Assembly (NCBI RefSeq): GCF_028204095.1
Contig: NZ_JAQLOH010000007.1
Span: 1-43,565, forward strand
Length of the DNA: 43,565 nt
Origin: Candidatus Anaplasma sp. TIGMIC
Lineage (GTDB): Bacteria; Pseudomonadota; Alphaproteobacteria; Rickettsiales; Anaplasmataceae
Direction of reading: 5' to 3'
Under the pieces are notes generated by a model. The model had not been told where the DNA came from, did no database searches, and worked only from the letters and a program-made list of their open reading frames with translations. Shown here piece by piece: positions 1 to 8,636 of the stretch. Within the stretch, counting starts at the first letter, position 1; every line of letters begins with the position of its first letter. Both the position numbers and the translations under genes were made by a program.

Positions 1-63
1 GGTCCAGAGGTCCAGAGGTCCAGAGGTCCAGAGGTCCAGAGGTCCAGAGGTCCAGAGGTCCAG
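1..63. repeat. 8-bp tandem repeat GGTCCAGA, about 7.9 copies
   Basis: The unit GGTCCAGA is repeated head to tail without mismatch: seven full copies and a seven-base partial copy ending at 63. The array runs off the left edge, so its full length is unknown. The 8-bp period is not a multiple of three, which argues against a coding repeat. Such perfect short arrays usually vary in copy number between strains by replication slippage. Confidence 0.95.
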
Positions 64-507
64 CATCCTCACTTGCTGGAGAAACACAAGATATTATTAG
101 GCAGTATTCCGTCCTACAAAATAATGTTTTATCGCAAAAAATCACTGTAGGACCTCTGCCAAGTGCTTGCCCACTGCACCTACATTTTTCGCATTGCACC
201 ACGAAAACCAAGCAAACTGCCCTTAATATTTGCCACGCAACCAAGGATGCTCTGCAGACTAGTGAGAGATATTGAAAAACATTACCCGGAATCTTAATGA
301 TCCGAGCTGTACAGTAGTGCTCGACGTGACGCATTGGGTGAAATCACGCTACCATAGCGCGATAGCACATTAACAGTTACCAAAACTGTGCTCAAACAGC
401 AACTCTGGCAATATATCTACTTTCTTATTTGCACCACATTATAAACATGTCCCTCCATTCCTGCACTGAGTATTAGCGATGAGCAAAATGCACGCCGTGA
501 CGCGCAC
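64..507. other. Intergenic stretch without recognisable gene
   Basis: I see no open frame with protein-like character, no RNA gene and no repeat here. It separates the tandem repeat from the possible decayed gene that begins at 508. Confidence 0.5.
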
Positions 508-755
508 CTATGCTTTACTACCCCACAAATTCGTATCAGTGCACCCTATCATATACAAAGTGATCGCATTAAATGCCTTTTCTGTATCGTAAGGTTTACG
601 TTTGATCAGCGTATTCTGGTAAAAATCGTGAGCGTGACGTATTCCCGCTGCCTTCAGCTTACTGCACCAACCAACGCTTTATCCCGCAAATATACCGGTG
701 CAGAGACATTGATGACATGCGTTGGACATTTGGCCTGGGCAAGCCAAGCTATGAG
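508..755 (-). pseudogene. Possible decayed gene fragment, family unknown
   Basis: On the minus strand two protein-like open segments lie in different frames. One reads from 755 to a TGA at 654-656 and includes the words THVINVSAPVYLRDKALVG. The second is open from 678 to a TAG at 508-510 and includes KLKAAGIRHAHDFYQNTLIK. A single frameshift between about 657 and 678 would join them into roughly 80 residues. Further upstream the first frame has stops at 756-758 and 792-794. Residue composition looks more natural than in other intergenic frames, but I recognise no family, and chance is possible. Confidence 0.3.
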
Positions 756-1059
756 TCAAGTACCTTGCACTATGCTATACGGCTCTGAGGCTTATGCGCT
801 AGTCGTCCCTGTATAGCAAAGTAGAACATGCACTGTACCCCATTTAATATTAAGGGATGATTCATAAAACAATAAGTTGTCTTTCCTGTATGCAGAACAA
901 ATTGGCGGTTATATGCAAAAAATGGAACGTGTACGAAGAATGTTGATCCATAGCAACCTGTCTCGTTCGAATTCTCTGCGACTCTCTCAGTTTCAAGCTC
1001 TGAAGATAGTTTTGCACCCCCAGCGCTGTTTCTGAGCAGGATAATTCACCTGAACAGTG

Positions 1060-1088
1060 TTGACACCATTTCTTTATTTTGCTAGCTT
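1060..1088 (+). promoter_or_regulatory. Candidate sigma70 promoter of purA
   Basis: A perfect -35 hexamer TTGACA at 1060-1065 is followed after 17 bases by TAGCTT at 1083-1088, a weak -10 box keeping T1, A2 and T6. It ends 25 bases before the purA ATG at 1114, giving a short leader. The same layout (TTGACA, 17 bases, TAGNNT) lies before rpmH. Confidence 0.5.
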
Positions 1089-1113
1089 GGCCTGGAGTTT
1101 TTTGGGACGTTCG

Positions 1114-2403
1114 ATGCCAAGTACAGTAGTGGTGGGGCTGCAATGGGGTGATGAAGGAAAAGGTAAGATAGTAGACTGGCTGTCGGAAAACGCCGATGCA
1201 GTAGTGAGGTTCCAAGGCGGTAGTAATGCCGGGCATACCATAGTGGTGGAAGGTAAGGTGTACAAGTTGAGCTTGTTGCCTTCGTCTGTGCTACGAGAGG
1301 GCAAGCAATCCATCATTGGTAATGGCGTGGTGTTAGACCCGTACGTACTGGTCCAGGAGATTGAAAAACTCAAAGACAGTGGCATATCTGTTACCCCTGG
1401 TAATTTATCTTTGTCGGAGACGTGCCCACTTGTACTTAGTGTCCACAGAGAAGCGGAGGCCCTGCTTGAGCGCCTACGAGGCCCTCACGCGATAGGAACA
1501 ACTTGTATGGGGATAGGGCCTTGCTATGAGGATAAGATTGGGCGCCGTGCTATACGGCTTTGTGATCTCATGGACGCAGAGTCGCTGCGTAGCAAGGTAG
1601 AATGTTTGCTTTCCTATCATAATTTGCTTAGGAAAGCTACTAACCAATACGATCTGCAAGTAGATGCGGTAATGGATGAGCTATTAACGATAGCACCAAG
1701 TGTTCTGCCGTTTATGAAGCACGTTGCCGGCTTAATCCGCGAACAATTACAAGGAGGGGCTACAGTGCTTTTTGAGGGGGCTCAGGGTGCATTGTTAGAC
1801 GTAGACCATGGCACATATCCGTATGTAACTTCAAGTAACACTTTGGCTGGTTACGTGCAGGTTGGCTGCGGGGTTGGCACGCTGGACAATGTGCGCACGC
1901 TTGGCATAGTTAAGGCGTATACCACAAGAGTGGGAAATGGTCCATTCATAACAGAGCTATCTGGTGAGCTTAGCGATCTTATGGTTGAAAGAGGAAAGGA
2001 GTTTGGTACCGTGAGCAAAAGAAAACGCCGGTGCGGCTGGTTCGATTCCGTTCTGGTGCGGCATACTGCGTTGTTGTCCGGCGCAACAGAGATAGCCCTA
2101 ACAAAGCTTGATGTACTCGATGCTTTTGATGAGATAAAAATCTGTGTAGGGTACAGACATATGGATCAGAGCTATAGCTATCTGCCCTCAGCTACCCATA
2201 TCCAGAAAAACCTTGTTCCTGTGTACGAAGTTTTGCCTGGCTGGCGTACGAGCATCCTAGGTGCTGTTTCAAAAAATGATCTGCCAAAAAACGCACTGAG
2301 CTATATAAAGAGGATCGAGGAGCTTGTTGGTATCCCGGTAAGTATAGTCTCAACAAGCCCTGACAGGAATCATGTTGTGTCTTTAGGTAGCGCTAACTGC
2401 TAA
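1114..2403 (+). CDS. purA: Adenylosuccinate synthetase
   Basis: This 429-residue enzyme joins IMP and aspartate using GTP, the first committed step from IMP to AMP in the cytoplasm. The N-terminal P-loop GDEGKGK lies at 12-18, with catalytic Asp13 and His41 (in GGSNAGHT) at the positions known from E. coli. GAQGALLDVDHGTYP follows at 222-236 and the guanine-binding TKLD at 330-333. An in-frame GTG at 1057 would extend it, but that codon lies upstream of the -35 box, and the family normally starts just before the glycine-rich loop, so I chose ATG 1114. The aspartate-binding loop at 298-306 reads GTVSKRKRR, where most family members have a TTGR core. The gene stands alone. Confidence 0.95.
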   Translation: MPSTVVVGLQWGDEGKGKIVDWLSENADAVVRFQGGSNAGHTIVVEGKVYKLSLLPSSVLREGKQSIIGNGVVLDPYVLVQEIEKLKDSGISVTPGNLSLSETCPLVLSVHREAEALLERLRGPHAIGTTCMGIGPCYEDKIGRRAIRLCDLMDAESLRSKVECLLSYHNLLRKATNQYDLQVDAVMDELLTIAPSVLPFMKHVAGLIREQLQGGATVLFEGAQGALLDVDHGTYPYVTSSNTLAGYVQVGCGVGTLDNVRTLGIVKAYTTRVGNGPFITELSGELSDLMVERGKEFGTVSKRKRRCGWFDSVLVRHTALLSGATEIALTKLDVLDAFDEIKICVGYRHMDQSYSYLPSATHIQKNLVPVYEVLPGWRTSILGAVSKNDLPKNALSYIKRIEELVGIPVSIVSTSPDRNHVVSLGSANC

Positions 2404-3907
2404 AGCCTTTTATAAGGGCACACGCTCTCCATAGGGGATAGTGCGCAAGGGTGCAGACATATGTTGCAGTGGGCTCTATCAGAGTGTAGCAGGCCGTTAG
2501 TAGGTTGCGGTGCGAGAGCACACGCAGAACATGCTGTAATGCAAGAATCGCTAAGATACTCTGGTTCTCTTGAAGGAGAACATTGCGTAAAAAATGAAAC
2601 TAGGGTTACTCGTGCGTAGAGCAAAAATAGTTTCAACCCACACAAGTATCGGTACCTAATTGCACTTGCTGATTCTTGTTGGTATCGCGTAATACCAGCC
2701 CATTGCTGGGGCCACTCCAACTTAAAAACTGGGACTGCGCCGAGGTTCAGCATACTAGCCATAATTTAATTAGTCAAAACACATAACAGTGTGTTATCGC
2801 ACAGGAGACCTAACATCGAATACTGCAGGCATTTAGCATGGGTATCATGTTGGTCGGAATGGAGGTAGAAAAATCTATTTACACATAATACAAACAGCAT
2901 GAGCATCAACAGCGTTTTCGGTATTGATAGATAGAAAACGTTAGCCGACTCGGGTATGTATGCTACCAATAGCACCATATGAATCCCCAGATCCATGCGG
3001 GCTGAGGAATGCAGGTTTGAGCATTAGCCTTGTGAGCAGATTCAGTTCTTATAGCATAACCACCATGCAATCTGTCAGCAAAGCAGCGTATATCACAATC
3101 AACTCCCTCCAGCACAATTATACCCCTCATTGAGGCTGGTGCGCAGCAAAGTGTAAGATAGGAGTAAAGAAGCTATGCTCATCTCAGTGAATTACATCCG
3201 CGTAATTACCAGATCTTGCCAGAGTAATTCATTGCTCAGCTAGCTCCCACAGCGATGACCGCAGTGCGTGAATTCGTAGATACACTGTAGCCGCAACAGC
3301 CCAACATAAAAAAGGTCCGTGCTCTAACACTAAATCACTACGTGAATAGCACAACACTACTCACAGCTTAGGTGCGCATCACGCAGCGGTACCGTAGGGC
3401 TTGAACAAGTACCACCAGTCGATATTGGCTCACTCCTCTGTACAAGCCACCGTATTCCCGCTCCAATGGCGGTAACTGCAGTACGTAAATCGCAGATACG
3501 CTGTCTCGACAACAAATACAAACAAAGGTACAGGTAGTCCGACTGTGCCACAACATGAGCAGTGTAATACCGAACGTAGATTATGCGAGCATCATAGTGT
3601 TTACCACAGGTATTTTAGCCAATCCAGAACATGGCATAGATCACAATCTCACCAGCACAAGAAACTAATCACAATTCTTCAGCTACGTGCAGCTGATTCT
3701 AAAGCCACTTCCTGAGTGCAAAACTCGCAAGATCTCAATTTTGAAACAACCGGTATGATTTGTGTGCAGTGGTCAACAGTAATGACAGTGCCCTTGCGCA
3801 AAGCCATTGAGAATTAAGCACCAGTGCACATGGCTTCTTCACGGTAATCCCTGAAGAAATGCTACCACGGTTATGGAGTGCAGTTTCTAATGCACTATAA
3901 ACGGAAT
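2404..3907. other. 1.5-kb gene-poor intergenic region
   Basis: No convincing gene. A 120-residue minus-strand frame (2400-2762) resembles nothing I know and butts against the purA stop. A pair of diverged direct repeats lies at 3250-3287 and 3467-3503. Near the ruvX end there are two hairpins: 3835-3844 with 3849-3858 (nine pairs, one mismatch) and 3877-3882 with 3891-3896. Neither is followed by a T-run, so they are weak terminator candidates. Confidence 0.5.
3250..3503. repeat. Pair of diverged direct repeats, about 37 bp each
   Basis: Positions 3250-3287 and 3467-3503 align with a single one-base gap. By eye, all roughly nine substitutions are transitions. Read on the minus strand both copies can give RTAVxAxGA in one frame, so they might be remnants of a duplicated coding segment, but they are too short to be sure. 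Confidence 0.4.
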
Positions 3908-4396
3908 TTAAGGCCCAGCAGCTGCGTTGATCCCCATCTCGTTTGCCATATCCAGTACTTGCTGCAAAATAAGCGCAGCTGAAACTTTGTCATCTATCTG
4001 CTGAGATGCTTTCCTTCGCAGCCCCGCTGTCATAGTAGCGCGACTTGCCATAGCAGTCGTATACCTTTCATCATGAAGATATACACATACGCCTGACTTC
4101 CGAATTAACTTATCAGCAAAACTCCTAACCTTGGGACACATATCACCCTCTAGCCCATCAGACTGCAACGGTAAACCCATAACCACAGCCCTTATATCTT
4201 TAGCCTTCAGTATGGAATTTAGTTCCCCAAGATCCTGACGCATGTTACGCCTCTCGTATACGGCAAACGGAGAAGCTATGAGACGCGTCGCATCACTAAG
4301 CGCTAACCCCATTTTTCTTTCGCCAAAGTCTATGCCCAAAACCCTACCGCCACCTGGCAATAACGAAAAAAGCGTGGCTATATCGGCACAAAGCAT
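3908..4396 (-). CDS. ruvX: RuvX/YqgF-type Holliday junction resolvase-like nuclease
   Basis: This 162-residue protein has the RNase H-like fold of the YqgF family. Family members are linked to 5' end processing of pre-16S rRNA and have been proposed as Holliday junction resolvases. The first acidic strand is [17 protein letters not shown] at about residues 19-35, followed by [10 protein letters not shown] near 72-81 and the conserved DERYTT near 109-114. Length is normal for the family. The leader [19 protein letters not shown] matches the usual spacing before the first motif. It lies 69 bases downstream of nrdA on the same strand and may share its transcript. Confidence 0.9.
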   Translation of the reverse strand: MLCADIATLFSLLPGGGRVLGIDFGERKMGLALSDATRLIASPFAVYERRNMRQDLGELNSILKAKDIRAVVMGLPLQSDGLEGDMCPKVRSFADKLIRKSGVCVYLHDERYTTAMASRATMTAGLRRKASQQIDDKVSAALILQQVLDMANEMGINAAAGP

Positions 4397-4465
4397 AAAC
4401 CAACGTACTACATAACCTCAGTTAGGCAAATCACGCCTACCATACTTCGATACCCAGCACAAACC

Positions 4466-6283
4466 CTACTGACACGCCAAGCACTCATCATAGCTAAAAT
4501 TAGTTATCTGCTTCCGTGGCACAACAGCCTTGTCCCCAACATCGTGCGACACTTTATCAGCACGCTGCACGGACTTGGATCTCAGATAATACAGGCTCTT
4601 CACACCCTTCTTCCATGCAAGGAAGTGCACCTTGTGCAGATATCTCTTGTGCACACCTGCAGGGAGGAATATGTTCACCGACTGCGCCTGACATATATAC
4701 GGAGTTCTATCACCACTGTGTTCGACAACCCAGCGCTGATCCAGCTCATATGCTGTCTTGAATACAAGCTTTTCGTGCTCGCTAAGGAAATCAAGATGTT
4801 GAACGGACCCCTCGTTTGTCGATATCGTCGACCATACTTGATCGTCATCCTTGCCTTTTGACTTAAGCAACTCCTGCAAGAACTTGTTTCGCACTATGAA
4901 AGAACCTGTCAGGGTCTTATGAGTAAACACATTCGCTGCATACGGCTCAATACCAGGAGACGTGTTTCCAGCTATGATAGATATGGACGCCGTAGGCGCT
5001 ATCGAGAGCTTATGCACAAACCGCTCCATCTTATTGGCGTCTATAGCATCAGGACATGCTCCCCTTTCCAGAGCCAGCTTGTATGACACAGCATCAGCCT
5101 GGCTCCTCAAATGAGCAAAAATCTTCTTATTCCACATAGTCGCAGCAAAAGACTCGAAAGGTACCATCTTACTCTGCAGGAACGAGTGGAAGCCCATAAC
5201 ACCAATTCCTATACTGCGCTCCCGAATCGCAGAATATCTGGCACGCTCTATCTCAGACGGCGCCTTGTTGATAAAATCTGTCAGGACATTATCGAGAAAC
5301 CTCATTACATCCTCAACGAACAGCGGGTTGGAACACCACTGGTCGTAGTACTCAAGGTTCAGTGACGCAAGGCAACATATAGCTGTGCGCGATTTGTTGA
5401 GATGATCTTCTCCCGTCGCTAGAGTTATCTCCGTGCACAAGTTGGACATCTTCACTTCTAACCCCAACTCTTTGTATACGTCGGGCTTACACCTATTAAC
5501 AGTATCGACGAAAATTATATACGGCTCTCCTGTTTCAACGCGCGTAGTCAAAATTTTAATCCATAGGTCACGGGCCTTGATAGTGGAGATAACGCTCCTA
5601 TCCTTAGGACTCACTAAATCCCATGACAAGTCCTTCTCGACCGCCAGCATGAACTCATCGGTCAAAAGCACACCATGGTGAATATTTAAAGCCTTCCTGT
5701 TCGGATCCCCTCCAGTAGGCCTTCTAATATCTAAAAACTCCTCAATTTCCGGGTGCCACACTGGAAGGTATACCGCGGAGCTACCCCTGCGCAAAGACCC
5801 TTGGCTTATAGCCAAAGTAAGCGCATTTTGCACGACAATGAACGGAATGATACCCGAAGTTTTCCCGCTACCTCTTACTTTCTCCCCTATTGACCGCAGG
5901 TTTCCCCAGTAGCTACCTATACCTCCACCACGTGACGCAAGCCACACGTTCTCATTCCACAGATTCAATATCCCCACAAGACTATCTTCAGTCTCATTCA
6001 AAAAACACGAAATCGGCAGGCCTCTACTCGTACCACCATTGCTTAGTATAGGAGTCGCAGGCATAAACCATAGCTGGCTCATGTAATCATACAGACGCTG
6101 CGCATGCTGACTGTTATCAGAGTAGTACTGTGCAACACGCACAAAAAGCTGCTGATAATCCTCATTCTCCATCAGGTACCGGTCGGCCAAAACCGCCTTA
6201 CCAAAGTTCGTCAGGTTATTATCACGAGTATAATCTACAACAATCTGTGACACTTTATAATACCCCCAGTTACCACTTACCAC
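4466..6283 (-). CDS. nrdA: Ribonucleoside-diphosphate reductase large subunit (class I)
   Basis: The catalytic subunit reduces ribonucleotides to deoxyribonucleotides for DNA synthesis, with a radical supplied by NrdB. Visible landmarks are PATPILSNGGTSRGLPISC with the substrate-site cysteine, the ASRGGGIGSYWG loop, NLCTEI with the radical cysteine and glutamate, ICCLASLNLE with a second active-site cysteine, and the C-terminal CLAC redox pair. At 605 residues it is much shorter than E. coli NrdA (761) and appears to lack the N-terminal ATP cone. The start is a GTG at 6283; no ATG, GTG or TTG lies between it and the upstream in-frame stop. nrdB is not in the window. Confidence 0.95.
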   Translation of the reverse strand: MVSGNWGYYKVSQIVVDYTRDNNLTNFGKAVLADRYLMENEDYQQLFVRVAQYYSDNSQHAQRLYDYMSQLWFMPATPILSNGGTSRGLPISCFLNETEDSLVGILNLWNENVWLASRGGGIGSYWGNLRSIGEKVRGSGKTSGIIPFIVVQNALTLAISQGSLRRGSSAVYLPVWHPEIEEFLDIRRPTGGDPNRKALNIHHGVLLTDEFMLAVEKDLSWDLVSPKDRSVISTIKARDLWIKILTTRVETGEPYIIFVDTVNRCKPDVYKELGLEVKMSNLCTEITLATGEDHLNKSRTAICCLASLNLEYYDQWCSNPLFVEDVMRFLDNVLTDFINKAPSEIERARYSAIRERSIGIGVMGFHSFLQSKMVPFESFAATMWNKKIFAHLRSQADAVSYKLALERGACPDAIDANKMERFVHKLSIAPTASISIIAGNTSPGIEPYAANVFTHKTLTGSFIVRNKFLQELLKSKGKDDDQVWSTISTNEGSVQHLDFLSEHEKLVFKTAYELDQRWVVEHSGDRTPYICQAQSVNIFLPAGVHKRYLHKVHFLAWKKGVKSLYYLRSKSVQRADKVSHDVGDKAVVPRKQITNFSYDECLACQ

Positions 6284-6321
6284 GGCTAAAATACAGAAGC
6301 CGCAACCTCTCCATATTCCAT

Positions 6322-6362
6322 ATACTGTATCTATATCATCATTTTAGCACGATATACAGTAT
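6322..6362. repeat. Inverted repeat ATACTGTAT / ATACAGTAT upstream of nrdA
   Basis: ATACTGTAT at 6322-6330 and its perfect reverse complement at 6354-6362 are separated by 23 bases. The right arm overlaps the likely -10 box of nrdA, which would suit a repressor or activator site. No bound protein can be named. Confidence 0.5.
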
Positions 6363-6383
6363 GTACAGAAAAAAAGATCTCAA
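6356..6383 (-). promoter_or_regulatory. Candidate promoter of nrdA
   Basis: Read on the minus strand, TTGAGA (6378-6383) is followed after 16 bases by TACTGT (6356-6361). This lies about 73 bases before the nrdA GTG start, and the -10 box is inside the right arm of the inverted repeat. The match is moderate. Confidence 0.35.
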
Positions 6384-6470
6384 CACACCCCACACCGGTA
6401 ACAAAACGTTAAAAGAGACATAAACGGAAACAGACTCTGCGAACCCCTACGCTGAACACAGCTTAGGAAG

Positions 6471-6543
6471 TGACTCCCACGGGAGTCGAACCCGCGTTAC
6501 CACCGTGAAAGGGTGGGGTCCTAGACCACTAGACGAAGGAGTC
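6471..6543 (-). tRNA. tRNA-Glu (anticodon TTC)
   Basis: The minus strand folds into a 73-nt cloverleaf. The acceptor GACTCCT pairs with GGGAGTC with one G-U pair. The D arm contains GTCTAGTGGTCTAGGAC, the anticodon stem CCACC/GGTGG encloses loop CTTTCAC, and the T arm has GGTTCGACTCC. The anticodon TTC is at 6507-6509 and the discriminator base is A; CCA is not encoded. It sits alone between nrdA and ispA, with its own promoter. Confidence 0.95.
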
Positions 6544-6554
6544 AAAGTCGCTCC

Positions 6555-6583
6555 AATATATTCACCATCTCAAACGCAGTCAA
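6555..6583 (-). promoter_or_regulatory. Sigma70-type promoter of tRNA-Glu
   Basis: On the minus strand TTGACT (6578-6583), a spacer of exactly 17 bases and TATATT (6555-6560) stand 11 bases before the mature tRNA 5' end. Five of six bases match consensus in the -35 box and five of six in the -10 box. This is the best promoter match in the window. Confidence 0.7.
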
Positions 6584-6849
6584 ACAAAATTCCTGTAACC
6601 TTCTTGCCACACAACAGCGAGCTCCTACACGGTACAACCAATGCGCCTTACACTCGTTTTAAGAGATAAAGTGAAAGCTCACACAACCTAACGACAGTGT
6701 ACGTAAAAAATTCAGAAATAAAAGGGGAACGTAAAACTCGGCCATACACCTGGAATATCTGTCAAATCAGGAAATACAAAAAGCAAAAATCTGGTAATAC
6801 ACACAAACTCCTGTATATTGTTCGTCTTGTAAGTGAGAATTGTGTAATA

Positions 6850-7692
6850 ATGCGTTACCGCCTGCCAGAACTCATGAAGAGTTTTTCTGTCGCTATGGGG
6901 GCGGAGTTGGCTGGAATAGTAGCTCAGAGATCTGGCAGTTCCCCACAGCTAGCAGGCGCGTTGCGCTATTGTGTTTCTACACCTGGTAAGTGTTTGCGTG
7001 CATTTCTCGCCGGGACGATAGCAAAGATTTTTGGCGTAGCCGAAGCACGATTCTTCCCTATGTGTGCAGCTATAGAAGCGATACACACGTATTCGTTGGT
7101 ACATGACGATATGCCGTGCATGGATGACGCTGCCACAAGACGAGGAAAAGCTAGTTGCCATTGTGAGTATGGAGAGGCCATGGCGCTTCTTGTGGGCGAC
7201 TCTTTGCTGACACTAGCCTTCGAGTTATTATCTGCAATGGAGGAGGATTGCACTGTAAAATGTGAGATCATAAAGGTAATTTCAAGAGCCTGTGGATGTT
7301 CCGGCATGGCTGCCGGTCAAGCCCTAGACATGGAAGGTAAAGCAGATTCTCAACTGGAAGCTGTAAAAAGGATACATGAGCTTAAAACCGCATGCTTGTT
7401 TGCTGCAGCGTGCGAAAGCGGTGCCATCTTGGCTGGAGCCTCCGATGATACAAGAGAAACCTTGGCGGCCTACGGCAAGGCCTTGGGATGTGCTTTCCAA
7501 GCGCAAGATGACTTGAACGATGTGGGGGAAGATGTTCGACGTCCTAACATAGTTAACGTGTTGGGCGCTGATGGAACCGCAAAGTACGTAGATTCTCTAT
7601 TGCACCAGTGCGAAGCGCACCTAGAAAGCCTGAATGCAGACACTGTGGTCTTAAAGGAACTTGTGATGTTTGTGAGAAACTTGAGTCTATGA
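6850..7692 (+). CDS. ispA: Polyprenyl (farnesyl/geranyl) diphosphate synthase
   Basis: This 280-residue prenyltransferase condenses isopentenyl diphosphate with allylic diphosphates to make farnesyl- or geranylgeranyl-type chains for undecaprenyl and quinone synthesis. The first aspartate-rich motif DDMPCMDD follows HTYSLVH, and the second is DDLND in FQAQDDLNDVGED. The chain after it lacks the usual GKxTYP stretch and reads PNIVNVLG. The open frame extends upstream to a GTG at 6697, but that leader is lysine-rich and unlike the family, so ATG 6850 is preferred. Its stop overlaps the start of the next gene by four bases (ATGA), implying coupled translation. Exact product length cannot be told from sequence. 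Confidence 0.88.
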   Translation: MRYRLPELMKSFSVAMGAELAGIVAQRSGSSPQLAGALRYCVSTPGKCLRAFLAGTIAKIFGVAEARFFPMCAAIEAIHTYSLVHDDMPCMDDAATRRGKASCHCEYGEAMALLVGDSLLTLAFELLSAMEEDCTVKCEIIKVISRACGCSGMAAGQALDMEGKADSQLEAVKRIHELKTACLFAAACESGAILAGASDDTRETLAAYGKALGCAFQAQDDLNDVGEDVRRPNIVNVLGADGTAKYVDSLLHQCEAHLESLNADTVVLKELVMFVRNLSL

Positions 7693-8636
7693 AGAAAATT
7701 GCCTGTATTGCGCTTAACATCTCAGCAGTTGTTGCGATTTGTTGCCTTGTGTTGAAGGTAGCATCATCTGTAGTTGCCGAGAATGGCGTCGATGAAAGCG
7801 GCAAGCCTTACACGCTGAAGGTGATGGGATCAAGTGGAGTTGGATACAGGTTGGGAGCAACCATACTGCGTCCGCTGGTTGAATCGCGGATCGATTACCA
7901 CATAAAGGAGCAAGGCCTTGAGGAGTACTTTAAGAGTTTGAAGGCAAAGGCAATCCCTAAAAGTAATTTCACCTCCAATGATATGCTACAAGGCTCTGGT
8001 TCTAAAGCAGTGTGTGGGCAGCAAATTACCGCGATGATATTTAGTTTGCCTTCTCCTAAAGGTTCACATAATGCCATTCCTAGCGCTGTTGAAATCACAA
8101 AACTGCTTACCAACAGTGCTTCGTCAGTAAGCTTTCAGCTGGGCTCGTACTCAGTACCTGAGGTAAACTACGGTGTAGTAGGAATGAAAAAGGAGGGAAG
8201 CAGAGTTATTTTGATAGAAAACGGAGAAAATGCCGGTAGCCACTACGTAAGTTTAATCTCTATCGACTCATCCGAGCCTACAGAATCATCCCTTGAGCGC
8301 TTTTTTGTGTTTGACAAGGCAAATCCTGACTATTCAGGCTCAGAAGTTCTGTTATCAAGATGTGGTGATGTAGTGAATGTAGGGTATAATCTCCGCGATT
8401 CCTCTGGAAACATGCTATTGCACAATCAAACAGCAACTTTCCGCGTAGGAAGCCGGCAGGTTCCCATTGCTCTTGACTTAGCCGCAGTTGATCTTAGATC
8501 CGATAGTCTCAGGTCAGTCATAGTTCCCCCTGAGCTCCTTACCGGGTTTGACGCAAACTTGACAGATTCTGGAGTAAAAATACTCGATCTGTGGGTTGTG
8601 CCAACAGAAGGTAGCAATGCTGGGAACCCGGGTTAA
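7689..8636 (+). CDS. Exported or membrane-anchored protein with two degenerate FKBP-like repeats
   Basis: This 315-residue protein has an N-terminal hydrophobic segment at 4-30, an uncleaved anchor or signal peptide, so the rest should lie in the periplasm. I do not recognise a named family. Residues 102-176 contain a GQQITAMI strand, then VSFQLG, a SVPEVN stretch and GVVGMKKEGSRVILI, the order seen in FKBP-type prolyl isomerases (tFxLG, V-I-x-G, GMKxGgkR). Residues 218-284 repeat it: GDVVNVGY, a SGNML turn, ATFRVGSRQVP, and IVPPELL. The aromatic and FD active-site residues of true FKBPs are not obvious, so catalysis is doubtful. ATG 7689 overlaps the ispA stop. Confidence 0.7.
   Translation: MKKIACIALNISAVVAICCLVLKVASSVVAENGVDESGKPYTLKVMGSSGVGYRLGATILRPLVESRIDYHIKEQGLEEYFKSLKAKAIPKSNFTSNDMLQGSGSKAVCGQQITAMIFSLPSPKGSHNAIPSAVEITKLLTNSASSVSFQLGSYSVPEVNYGVVGMKKEGSRVILIENGENAGSHYVSLISIDSSEPTESSLERFFVFDKANPDYSGSEVLLSRCGDVVNVGYNLRDSSGNMLLHNQTATFRVGSRQVPIALDLAAVDLRSDSLRSVIVPPELLTGFDANLTDSGVKILDLWVVPTEGSNAGNPG

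Noticed and set aside
1-63. CRISPR array
   Set aside because: The 8-bp units are directly adjacent without spacers, and no cas genes are present.
1057-1113. GTG-initiated 19-codon extension of purA
   Set aside because: It begins upstream of a perfect -35 box and adds residues not found in the family; ATG 1114 matches the known N terminus.
2400-2762. 120-residue minus-strand frame after purA
   Set aside because: Cysteine- and proline-rich composition, no recognisable motif, no ribosome binding site that stands out.
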